From Bacteroidales bacterium UBA1187 (GTDB lineage Bacteria; Bacteroidota; Bacteroidia; Bacteroidales; Paludibacteraceae): a stretch of 64,000 nt of DNA. The stretch spans positions 1,644 through 65,643 of the forward strand of contig DBYL01000040.1 of assembly GCA_002309835.1 (NCBI GenBank), given 5' to 3'. A program made the position numbers and the translations under genes. Under the pieces are notes generated by a model that saw only the letters and a program-made list of their open reading frames with translations, was not told the DNA's origin and did no database searches. Below are positions 44,501 through 51,900 of the stretch, piece by piece. Every line of letters begins with the position of its first letter. The stretch's first letter is position 1.

Positions 44501-44531
44501 TTGCATATATGCAAAAAAATGAGTACTTTTG
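44501..44531 (+). promoter_or_regulatory. promoter of the PagL-like gene, palindromic -33 region
   Basis: TTGCATATATGCAA (44501-44514), 20-bp spacer from TTG to TACTTTTG (44524-44531) followed by CAGTCG. The ATG is 8 bp after the box. Confidence 0.8.
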
Positions 44532-44539
44532 CAGTCGTT

Positions 44540-45862
44540 ATGCGAATAATCTATACCATTATAGCCCTTCTTCTATGGTGCGTGAGCGTCTTCGCGCTGC
44601 CGCATTATGAATTAGCCTACAAGATTACCGGTAATGCAGGCATGATGATGCCAGACGGCAAGGTAGACCAGTTCGTTGGCCGCCCTATCTTAGGTGGTTC
44701 TTTTGCCGTGGAATTTCTGCCTACGGGTAGATGGCATTGCTTACGGCAATGGAATAACGCTTCTATCGGTGTCGGCGTCAGTTATCTGAACTTAGGTAAT
44801 GAGAAATTCTTGGGTTCGGCTTTTGCGGCCTATGGATACATGAACCAGCCTTTCTATAATGGAACTCATTTCCGCATCGGTGTACGACCTACGGTGGGTT
44901 TAGCCGCAGTTACGAAGACTTATCGGAATACTCTTCCGGCAGAATACCAACCCTATTCCATTGCGCAAGGGCCTGATGGTAAATACTTAGCCAACTGGTC
45001 AATCGGTTCTATCCTCAATGCCTACTTGGCGCTGGACTTGTATATGGACTTCCCTATTAAGGACGGATGGGAGATCACTCTCGCCGGCGGATGGCATCAT
45101 ATCAGCAACGGCTCCGTCATGCACCCGAATGCGGGCTATAATATGTTCGGAGGAGAGTTAGGCGTGAGGTACAGGCCTACCCCCGACCCCTCCCTGAAGG
45201 GAAGGGAGGATCCTAAACCCGATGTACCGCGCAAGCTCTACGATGGCGTGGAGAAGAAATGGGCTGTGGAGATCAGTGCCACAGGAGGAATGAAGCAGAA
45301 CTACTACAAGGATAATAAGGACGGAATGCGGTTCTATGGCGTAGCTACGCTGAAGGCAGCGGCATACTGGGTACCGGTAAGTATTTTCCGCCTCGGAGCA
45401 GGTGTAGATGCGTTCTATGACGGGTATTATGCAGCCGTCAGTCACAATGTACCCGGAGCAGAAGCAGCATATCCGAATGCTCCTGTCACCTATTTCGGGA
45501 AGACCTATCTAAAGGAAAGCAATGTAACGAACTGTTTCCGCGTAGGTATTAGTATCCAACCGGAGTTCATCATCGGTAAGTTAACCGCAGGTATTCACGT
45601 AGGATTCTATGTCTTTGACCCGATTAAGAACTTAGAGCCGTACGCCGAAGCGAAGGCCGCAGATGATGCGGGAACGCCGTTGAACAGAGGTGTATTCTAT
45701 GCATACGACTTCAAAGAAGCAAGCAACAAAGCGGATGGTTGGTGCTACATGCAGTTCGTGCTCAAGTACCATGTACTGAACAATCTATTCGTGCAATTAG
45801 GATTGAAGACGCACGGCGTACGCGCAGAATTCATTGACGCCGGTTTAGGTGTAGCTTTCTAA
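44540..45862 (+). CDS. Acyloxyacyl hydrolase / PagL-like lipid A deacylase
   Basis: A 440-residue outer-membrane beta-barrel protein with signal peptide (about 1-19, VSVFALP). The first half matches PagL-type lipid A 3-O-deacylases, with the active-site segment GGWHHISNGSVMHPNAGYN carrying the His and Ser of the HxS motif, and the strand GGELGVRYR. Longer than stand-alone PagL: after an in-frame palindromic repeat (PTPDPSLKGR, at about residue 213) a second barrel-like half follows, ending VRAEFIDAGLGVAF. I start at ATG 44540; upstream in-frame ATGs lie in or before the promoter. It abuts the next convergent gene with no gap. Confidence 0.8.
   Translation: MRIIYTIIALLLWCVSVFALPHYELAYKITGNAGMMMPDGKVDQFVGRPILGGSFAVEFLPTGRWHCLRQWNNASIGVGVSYLNLGNEKFLGSAFAAYGYMNQPFYNGTHFRIGVRPTVGLAAVTKTYRNTLPAEYQPYSIAQGPDGKYLANWSIGSILNAYLALDLYMDFPIKDGWEITLAGGWHHISNGSVMHPNAGYNMFGGELGVRYRPTPDPSLKGREDPKPDVPRKLYDGVEKKWAVEISATGGMKQNYYKDNKDGMRFYGVATLKAAAYWVPVSIFRLGAGVDAFYDGYYAAVSHNVPGAEAAYPNAPVTYFGKTYLKESNVTNCFRVGISIQPEFIIGKLTAGIHVGFYVFDPIKNLEPYAEAKAADDAGTPLNRGVFYAYDFKEASNKADGWCYMQFVLKYHVLNNLFVQLGLKTHGVRAEFIDAGLGVAF
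45176..45212 (+). repeat. GC-rich palindromic repeat, copy 2, in frame
   Basis: CCTACCCCCGACCCCTCCCT then GAAGGGAAGGGAGGA. It can fold (CCCTCCCT with AGGGAAGGG). Same reading frame as the copy at 100-137 and inserted between two beta-strands of the deacylase. Confidence 0.7.
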
Positions 45863-47092
45863 CTACTCTGATTTCAATAACTGATCTTCGATCAGATATA
45901 CTTGTTCGATGGGCACTCCGTGGTCCACCAGCGCACGTCTGTCCGGACGGAAGAGATTATTGAATTCCTTCGCGTTCTTGCATAACTGCCGCGCCTGACG
46001 ATAGTTCTCAAAAGCCATCACGCGGTCGCCTTGCAGCAACATACAGTGCCCGTAATTGATATAATCCTGCGGGGTGTTAGCGCCTTTACGGAGGTGCTCC
46101 AGGAGCCATTGAGAAGCCAATTCGATATTATCCCACATCATGTCCATACGTCCTATCGTCAGATAGGTCAGTGCCATCTGGTTCTGCCGCTCATAGGCCT
46201 CGCCTACTATCACGCTATATACCCAGGTATCCGGCAGTATATCGATGATGCTCCGCATGTATTCCTGTTCGGAATTGGTAATGAGCGATTGTACGCCCGG
46301 GAAGTCCTTGCTGGCGCCCGTCATCTCCAATAGGCTCTGTAACTCTTCCGGCAGGTCGTTGACCTGTATCTCTTTGATGGAAGCCCGCTTGAGCCACTCG
46401 TTACTGGTGGACAAAACCAACGAACACAGGATCTGGAAAGCCTGCTCGCCATCATCGTTCATCTCCGCCAAAGCGTTCGCGAAGGCATTTTGTATCTCAG
46501 GGAAGAAATCAATTCGCACGTCATAATGCGCCAAAAGCAAGATGATATTCGATAAGCACTGCTCACCTACGACTCCGTCGCCATTGTTGATTCCGTCGAT
46601 GAGCGTGAGCACCGATTCCTCCGAGAAACACTGTCTCAGTCCGCGGGAGATAGAGGAGATGGCCATCAGTGCACGTGCCCCTTTCTTCGGGTCCCGCATC
46701 GTCTTGCGCAACCATGCCAAGTCCTCCTCCATCGGATGCACATGATTAGAGAAATAATGCATGATAGACTGCACACTCTCTTCGTTAAAGCCACGCATGA
46801 GAGGCGAGAGGCCGCGCTGGATACGCAACGCCGCATAGACGGCATCGACCAGACGGTAGGTATTACCGGTTAAGGTATCCAGATCTTTGTCTAAACCGGT
46901 ATCGTTGGCGCTGATCCAATTGGAGAAGAGGTCCTGATAATCCTGCTGAATGGTGAAGAAACTCTTTTCAAAGGGATTACTCTCCCCTATCTCATTCAGC
47001 CATTGACGCACGATAGCCAACGCATGCTCAATCATGCGTTCGCCTAACGCCCGTTCGATAATCTCTATTTGCTCCTCCAGTGCTTGCGCCAT
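45863..47092 (-). CDS. Conserved helical protein of unknown function
   Basis: A 409-residue soluble, strongly helical protein without signal peptide or membrane segment; TPR-like helix pairs are visible near the C-terminus (TPQDYINYGHCMLLQGDRVM, then AFENYRQARQLCKNAKEF). I do not recognise the family. It starts one base inside the stop of the upstream glycosyltransferase gene (TGATG), so the two are translationally coupled and may work together on a surface glycan or its control. Its stop codon directly abuts that of the convergent PagL-like gene. Confidence 0.75.
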   Translation of the reverse strand: MAQALEEQIEIIERALGERMIEHALAIVRQWLNEIGESNPFEKSFFTIQQDYQDLFSNWISANDTGLDKDLDTLTGNTYRLVDAVYAALRIQRGLSPLMRGFNEESVQSIMHYFSNHVHPMEEDLAWLRKTMRDPKKGARALMAISSISRGLRQCFSEESVLTLIDGINNGDGVVGEQCLSNIILLLAHYDVRIDFFPEIQNAFANALAEMNDDGEQAFQILCSLVLSTSNEWLKRASIKEIQVNDLPEELQSLLEMTGASKDFPGVQSLITNSEQEYMRSIIDILPDTWVYSVIVGEAYERQNQMALTYLTIGRMDMMWDNIELASQWLLEHLRKGANTPQDYINYGHCMLLQGDRVMAFENYRQARQLCKNAKEFNNLFRPDRRALVDHGVPIEQVYLIEDQLLKSE

Positions 47093-48039
47093 CAGATCTC
47101 TTCTTTGATGAGATAATCGTTACGACTAGGACTATTACGGATGATGAGTTCCGCCAGGAAACCGGCGAGGAACAGCATACAACCGAGGATCATCATCAGT
47201 ATAGCGATGTGGAAATACGGGTTCACGCCTACCAGCATTGCCGGTACATGGTTCGACAGGGCGTAGAGCTTCATGCTACCTACAACGATGACGGCGATAA
47301 AACCGATGAAGAACATCAGGCTACCTACGAGACCGAAGAAATGCATCGGTTGCTTGCCAAATTTATTGAGGAACCACAGCGTCATGAGGTCCAGATAACC
47401 GTTTATAAAACGGTTGATGCCGAACTTAGACGTACCGAACTCGCGTTTGCGATGCTGTACTACCTTCTCGCCGATCTTGTTGAACCCGGCATTCTTCGCC
47501 AGATACGGGATATAACGGTGCATCTCGCTGAAGACCTCTATGTTCTTCACCACCTCACGGCGATAAGCCTTCAGACCGCAGTTCATGTCATGCAGTTGAA
47601 TACCCGTCACGCGGCGGGCCGTGGCGTTGAAGAGTTTGGATGGCAGGTTCTTGGTGAGCTTGTTATCATAGCGTTTCTGCTTCCATCCGCTGACGAGGTC
47701 AAAGCCGTCCTCTTTTATCATGCGGAATAACTCCGGTATCTCGTCCGGACTGTCCTGCAGGTCGGCATCCATGGTGATGACTACATCGCCCTGCGCGGCC
47801 TTGAAACCGCAGTACAGCGCCGCACTCTTTCCGTAGTTTCTACGGAAGCATATACCGTGAACCGCCTTGTCTTTACTCAGTTCACGGATAACATCCCACG
47901 ACTCATCCGTCGAGCCATCATTGACAAAAATAACCTCATAGGAGAACTTATTCTCCTTCATCACACGCGCTATCCACTCATAAAGTTTCGGCAGCGACTC
48001 CGCCTCATTAAAGAGAGGCACTATAATTGAAATATCCAT
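47092..48039 (-). CDS. GT2 glycosyltransferase, polyprenyl-phosphate type (DPM1/GtrB-like)
   Basis: 315 residues: a GT-A catalytic domain (ISIIVPLFNEAESLPKLY, VNDGSTDES, the Asp motif MDADLQDSPDE and FGTSKFGINR) followed by two C-terminal membrane helices (about 235-255 and 268-292). This is the architecture of enzymes that make undecaprenyl-phosphate sugars for modifying lipid A or O-antigen (GtrB, ArnC, DPM1). The start at 48039 (MDISIIVP) is chosen because the earlier in-frame ATG at 48063 lies within the -7 box. Sugar specificity cannot be told. Confidence 0.9.
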   Translation of the reverse strand: MDISIIVPLFNEAESLPKLYEWIARVMKENKFSYEVIFVNDGSTDESWDVIRELSKDKAVHGICFRRNYGKSAALYCGFKAAQGDVVITMDADLQDSPDEIPELFRMIKEDGFDLVSGWKQKRYDNKLTKNLPSKLFNATARRVTGIQLHDMNCGLKAYRREVVKNIEVFSEMHRYIPYLAKNAGFNKIGEKVVQHRKREFGTSKFGINRFINGYLDLMTLWFLNKFGKQPMHFFGLVGSLMFFIGFIAVIVVGSMKLYALSNHVPAMLVGVNPYFHIAILMMILGCMLFLAGFLAELIIRNSPSRNDYLIKEEI

Positions 48040-48060
48040 ATTCAAAAACTTTTGCGGGTG

Positions 48061-48091
48061 CAAAAGTACTACAAAAATTGCATATATGCAA
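48061..48091 (-). promoter_or_regulatory. promoter of the GT2 gene, palindromic -33 region
   Basis: Minus strand: TTGCATATATGCAA (48091-48078), 20 bp from TTG to TACTTTTG (48068-48061) followed by CACCCGC. Confidence 0.8.
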
Positions 48092-48157
48092 GATTTTCAA
48101 AGAAAATAATCGTTTGAGCCTGCGAAATAAGACGTTTTGAGTGATTTTTTTGCATGA

Positions 48158-48174
48158 GCGGAGTGCTACTCCGC
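48158..48174. other. short perfect hairpin
   Basis: GCGGAGT-GCT-ACTCCGC. No T-run follows on either strand, so it is not a clear terminator. Confidence 0.4.
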
Positions 48175-48264
48175 GATTATAGAGAGCCTAAGAGCCATGC
48201 GGATAGCGTATGCTACCCCTCGGCGACGACCTAGAAAGGTATTCCTCGAGAGGGTATATACTAT

Positions 48265-48278
48265 CTACGTTAACGTAG
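48265..48278. promoter_or_regulatory. perfect 14-bp palindrome
   Basis: CTACGTTAACGTAG; possible protein binding site. It is about 175 bp upstream of the GT2 promoter. Confidence 0.3.
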
Positions 48279-48361
48279 GCATTCCCACAATCTTATATAT
48301 TATATAAAATATAATATAGTTTCGCATATATAAAAAAAACAACGATTTTTTTAGAAATTTA

Positions 48362-48416
48362 GTACGTGATAAGTGCGTCATAAGTTGGTTATAAGTACGT
48401 GATAAGTGCGTGATAA
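48362..48416 (+). repeat. 11-bp tandem repeat, 5 units
   Basis: GTACGTGATAA, GTGCGTCATAA, GTTGGTTATAA, GTACGTGATAA, GTGCGTGATAA, directly abutting, 55 bp. Same unit length and copy number as the array at 12827-12881; both favour units ending in GATAA. Confidence 0.82.
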
Positions 48417-48482
48417 TTAGAGAAATCACGGTTATTTATATACTATAATGCTCTAATCATCAGCCACCTCGCAAATGGTCAC

Positions 48483-48520
48483 AAAATCCGAGTCATTTTA
48501 GGCTTGGATTTTTCTTTTTT
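48483..48520 (+). terminator. orphan terminator-like hairpin
   Basis: AAAATCCGAG (48483-48492) pairs with CTTGGATTTT (48503-48512), one wobble, followed by CTTTTTT. No plus-strand gene precedes it within 2 kb, so if real it ends an unannotated transcript. Confidence 0.5.
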
Positions 48521-48580
48521 AGGTCATTTGCTCAGAGCATCAGAAGAATCGGGTTTCCGGGTAATCTGCTAATCTGCCCA

Positions 48581-48606
48581 AATCAGACTGTTTTTTCGGT
48601 CTGATT
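48581..48606. other. 10-bp-stem hairpin
   Basis: AATCAGACTG (48581-48590), loop TTTTTT, CGGTCTGATT (48597-48606). The T-run is in the loop, not after the stem. Confidence 0.4.
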
Positions 48607-48780
48607 GTTCCAATACACACGCACGATGGAAGGGAAAAACAGGTTCAAATAGTATATAATTGACGAAATCACGGTGACGAGACGGAGACGACACGAGACG
48701 GTAATCCGCCTATGCGGCGAGTTACAAAGGGCGGTGAACAGAGAAACCCAAATAAAAATAATGAAAAAACGCGCGCGGGC

Positions 48781-48811
48781 TTGCGTATGTGATTTTTTTT
48801 CACTATCTTTG
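48781..48811 (+). promoter_or_regulatory. waaA promoter
   Basis: TTGCGTAT (TTG 48781-48783), 20-bp spacer, TATCTTTG (48804-48811) followed by CAGCCGATTTA. The flanking bases closely match the lepA promoter, which also has CAGCCGATTTA. Confidence 0.78.
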
Positions 48812-48833
48812 CAGCCGATTTAAAATAAGATAC

Positions 48834-50069
48834 GTGGGAACGAGTAAATTGAGGACATTATTACGCGGTCAGTGCGCGAGTTTGGATAAAGAGCACTTGC
48901 CTGTATTAGAGCGGCTTCGCGGAGCTGTATGGTTTCATGCAGCGTCGGTAGGTGAGTTTGAGCAGGCACGTACGCTGATTGAGCGTCTGAAGCGAGAGCA
49001 ACCGCAACGCAAGGTAGTAGTCACCTTCTTTAGTCCTTCGGGTTATGAGGCGCGTAAGAACTACGAGCACGCCGATGCGGTGATCTACCTACCCTTCGCT
49101 ACGCGGCGCAACGCCAAGCGTTTCTTAGACGCGTTGCAGCCGAGCATGGCGATATTCATCAAGTATGAGTTTTGGCCGGCGTACCTGCGTGAGTTGAAGA
49201 AACGCGGGATTGCGACCTATAGTATCTCTGCTATCTTCCGTCCGGACCAGGTTTTCTTCCGCTGGTACGGCAAGAGTCAACTGAGACTGCTGCATTGCTT
49301 CACGCATATTTACGTGCAGGACGAAGATTCGCGGCGGCTGTTAGCCGAGCACGGCGTGCATGAGTGCTCTGTAGCCGGAGATACCCGTTTTGACCGTGTG
49401 AACGAGATCGTGGGTAATGTCCGCAAGAAAGTAGATACACTGTTAGGCAATGATAAGTTAGTTCCGATCATCCAATTCACCGAAGACTGCGAGCGCGTGA
49501 TCGTAGCCGGCAGTACATGGCCGGAGGACGAGGTACTGCTAAAGCAGTATATGGAAGATTTAAGATGGAAGATGGAAGATGGTAAACGGACGAAGCTTAT
49601 TCTTGTGCCGCATGAGATCAATGAGGAGCATCTGCACTCTATCTTCCAGCTTTTCCAGGGACGATATACTACGTATAGTGCGATCAGCGGTCCTGTGCCG
49701 GCTATCAGCCGCAGGAACATCTTGCAGCATGCGGATGTATTAGTGATGGACACGATCGGCCTACTCTCCTCGGTATATAATTTCGGTCATGCGGCATATA
49801 TAGGTGGCGGTTTCGGCGTAGGTATTCATAACACCATTGAGGCTGCCGTATATGGTCTGCCGGTGGTTTTCGGACCGAACTATCAGCATTTCCGTGAGGC
49901 GAAAGGACTGATTGAGGCAGGAGCTGCACGAAGTATTAAGAATTATGAGGAATTAGAGGCAGCGCTGGAGACTGCGCTCGACCAACATGAGATAATCGGC
50001 GCCAAGGCGGCTGCATACGTGCAGTCCGAACTCGGCGCAACAGATAAAATATTTAAAGATTTATTTTAA
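48834..50069 (+). CDS. waaA: Kdo transferase (lipid A 3-deoxy-manno-octulosonate transferase)
   Basis: WaaA (GT30) attaches Kdo to lipid A precursor at the inner membrane. Catalytic Glu in FHAASVGEFEQ (E41), SPSGYEARKNY, FIKYEFWPAYL, the donor-site YIGGGFGVGIHNTIEAAVYG and GPNYQHFREAKGLI are present. The promoter at 48781-48811 rules out the first in-frame ATG (48789); the next start is GTG 48834 (411 residues, MGTSKLRTLL). This leaves out the N-terminal membrane anchor usual for WaaA (about 30 residues). A heptamer repeat array at 49551-49585 adds about ten charged residues (MEDLRWKMEDGK) between two conserved blocks. The stop overlaps the hisS start (TAATG). Confidence 0.9.
   Translation: MGTSKLRTLLRGQCASLDKEHLPVLERLRGAVWFHAASVGEFEQARTLIERLKREQPQRKVVVTFFSPSGYEARKNYEHADAVIYLPFATRRNAKRFLDALQPSMAIFIKYEFWPAYLRELKKRGIATYSISAIFRPDQVFFRWYGKSQLRLLHCFTHIYVQDEDSRRLLAEHGVHECSVAGDTRFDRVNEIVGNVRKKVDTLLGNDKLVPIIQFTEDCERVIVAGSTWPEDEVLLKQYMEDLRWKMEDGKRTKLILVPHEINEEHLHSIFQLFQGRYTTYSAISGPVPAISRRNILQHADVLVMDTIGLLSSVYNFGHAAYIGGGFGVGIHNTIEAAVYGLPVVFGPNYQHFREAKGLIEAGAARSIKNYEELEAALETALDQHEIIGAKAAAYVQSELGATDKIFKDLF
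49551..49585 (+). repeat. heptamer tandem repeat inside waaA, 5 units
   Basis: ATGGAAG, ATTTAAG, ATGGAAG, ATGGAAG, ATGGTAA. It lies between the codons for the STWPEDEVLL and LILVPHEINEEH blocks. Confidence 0.8.
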
Positions 50070-51376
50070 TGGCACAAAAACCAAGTATACCTAAAGGCAC
50101 GCGGGATTTCGGACAAGTGGAGATGGCGCGCCGCAATTATATCTTCGATACTATCAAGAGTGTCTTCTGTTTGTATGGTTTTCAGCAGATAGAGACACCG
50201 GCGATGGAGAACCTCTCTACCCTTATGGGTAAATACGGAGAGGAAGGTGATAAACTGCTCTTCCGCATTCAGAACAGCGGCGAGAAAGCTGCATTGGCGC
50301 CGGAGAAGGGTCTTCGTTATGATTTGACCGTTCCTTTCGCCCGTTACGTAGTACAGCACCGCGAGGAGATCAGTTTTCCTTTCAAGCGCTTCCAGATACA
50401 ACCGGTTTGGCGTGCGGACCGTCCGCAGAAAGGCCGTTACCGCGAGTTCTATCAATGCGACGTAGATGTCATCGGCAGCAACAGTCTGCTGGGTGAGTTG
50501 GAGTTGGTGCAGATCGTAGAAGAGGTGTACCGCCGTCTGGGTATCCGCGTCTGTCTGCACATCAACAACCGTAAGATACTTGCCGGCATTGCTGAAGTCA
50601 TCGGTGCGCCGGATAAGATCATTGACATCACTGTCGCTATTGACAAACTCGATAAGATTGGTGTAGAGGCCGTGAATGCTGAATTGGCGGAACGCGGACT
50701 GAGTGAGAAAGCTGTGAAAGCACTCCAGCCTATCCTCAATCTAGCCGGCACGACTGCCGAGAAACTCACGGCGCTGCGTACTATCCTCGTTAATAGTGAG
50801 ATAGGTCTGAAGGGTGTTGCGGAATTGGAGGAGTTATTCGGATTGATTGAGGCCACCGGTGTACAACTGAATATCGAGTTGGATTTATGTCTTGCTCGCG
50901 GACTGAATTACTACACGGGTGCTATCTTTGAAGTGAAAGCGCTGGACGCCCAAATCGGATCTATCACCGGTGGCGGACGTTACGATAACCTGACCGGAAT
51001 CTTCGGTATGCCGGATGTCTCGGGTGTCGGAATCTCGTTCGGTGCCGACCGCATCTATGATGTGCTGACGGAGCTGGATTTATTCCCGAAGGAGTTACAA
51101 TCTGCCACGCGAGTGCTATTCGCAACCTTCGGCGACGCAGAATTGCATTATGCGCTCGGTTGGGCAAAAGCGCTGCGTGCGCAGAAAATAGCGGTTGAAG
51201 TGTATCCTGAGCCGACGAAGATGAAGAAGCAGATGGGTTATGCGGATGCCAAACAGATCCCTTACGTAGCTATCGTCGGTGGCGATGAGATGGCGCAGAA
51301 CAAAGTGATGCTCAAAGAAATGGCATCGGGTGAACAAAAGCTTGCAACATTAGAAGAGTTATGCACGATACTATAA
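50069..51376 (+). CDS. hisS: Histidyl-tRNA synthetase
   Basis: A class II synthetase, 435 residues. Motif 1 region IPKGTRDFGQVEMARR; ALAPEKGLRYDLTVPFARYV; motif 2 IQPVWRADRPQKGRYREFYQ; His-specific LARGLNYYTGAIFEV; motif 3 GVGISFGADRIYD; then the anticodon-binding domain (about 340-435). The start codon overlaps the waaA stop by one base, and the 3' end overlaps the DUF1599 gene by 16 bp. Confidence 0.96.
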   Translation: MAQKPSIPKGTRDFGQVEMARRNYIFDTIKSVFCLYGFQQIETPAMENLSTLMGKYGEEGDKLLFRIQNSGEKAALAPEKGLRYDLTVPFARYVVQHREEISFPFKRFQIQPVWRADRPQKGRYREFYQCDVDVIGSNSLLGELELVQIVEEVYRRLGIRVCLHINNRKILAGIAEVIGAPDKIIDITVAIDKLDKIGVEAVNAELAERGLSEKAVKALQPILNLAGTTAEKLTALRTILVNSEIGLKGVAELEELFGLIEATGVQLNIELDLCLARGLNYYTGAIFEVKALDAQIGSITGGGRYDNLTGIFGMPDVSGVGISFGADRIYDVLTELDLFPKELQSATRVLFATFGDAELHYALGWAKALRAQKIAVEVYPEPTKMKKQMGYADAKQIPYVAIVGGDEMAQNKVMLKEMASGEQKLATLEELCTIL

Positions 51377-51900
51377 AACAATTTGACCATGTGACGGCAA
51401 AATGCCGGACGATCTTCGTGGATAAGATGAGTGACTACGGTCCTTCGTGGCGCATCTTCCGTCTGCATGGCATTACAGACCAGTTATATATCAAAGCTTG
51501 TAACATCCGTCAGCGTCAGGAGACAGGTGTAAGTCTGGTGGGTGATGATATAGAGGGCAATCTGCGCGCTATCGTGAACTATGGCATCATGGCGATCATC
51601 CAGGAGCGTAAGGGCTATGCGGATGCGACCGATATGAGTAGTGAAGAAGCTACGAAGTTATACGACGGAGTGCTGCAGGAAGCGAAAGAACTGATGGTGC
51701 GCAAGAACCACGATTACGGCGAGGCCTGGCGGGAGATGAGCAAAGAAGGTATCGTAGATATGATCCTCGCGAAGATTATTCGTATCAAGAATATACTCGC
51801 CAATAATGGTAAGACCATCGCTTCTGAAGGAACCGAAGGTAATTATTTCGATATCATCAATTATGCTATTTTTGACCTGATTCATTATGAAGAAGATTGA
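51361..51900 (+). CDS. DUF1599 protein (two tandem domains)
   Basis: A 179-residue protein built from two copies of the DUF1599 unit. Copy one: DKMSDYGPSWRIFRLHGI and EGNLRAIVNYGIMAII; copy two: RKNHDYGEAWREMSKEGI and EGNYFDIINYAIFDLI. Such domains are assigned to nucleotide-modification-associated proteins of phages and bacteria; activity is unproven. In Bacteroides it also precedes a BT_3928-type gene and tpiA. It overlaps the next gene by 14 bp. Confidence 0.87.
   Translation: MHDTIKQFDHVTAKCRTIFVDKMSDYGPSWRIFRLHGITDQLYIKACNIRQRQETGVSLVGDDIEGNLRAIVNYGIMAIIQERKGYADATDMSSEEATKLYDGVLQEAKELMVRKNHDYGEAWREMSKEGIVDMILAKIIRIKNILANNGKTIASEGTEGNYFDIINYAIFDLIHYEED

Larger units (their letters stand above)
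48092..48780. other. 690-bp non-coding stretch between divergent genes
   Basis: No reading frame worth calling on either strand. It contains a perfect 7-bp hairpin (48158-48174), a 14-bp palindrome (48265-48278), an AT-rich run (48290-48340), the 11-bp array (48362-48416), a terminator-like hairpin (48483-48520) and a second hairpin (48581-48606). GAAATCACGGT occurs twice (48422-48432 and 48665-48675). Confidence 0.6.

Noticed and set aside
43973..44539. Extension of the PagL-like frame upstream
   Set aside because: It runs antisense through the neighbouring TonB receptor gene and across both promoters; the signal peptide begins at 44540.
48040..48063. Earlier ATG for the GT2 gene (48063)
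   Set aside because: It lies within the -7 box of the gene's own promoter, so it cannot be in the transcript.
48422..48675. GAAATCACGGT direct repeats as target-site duplications of a lost mobile element
   Set aside because: The enclosed 230 bp has no terminal inverted repeats or transposase remnant, and the copies are similar in composition to the neighbouring 11-bp array; probably related repeat debris.
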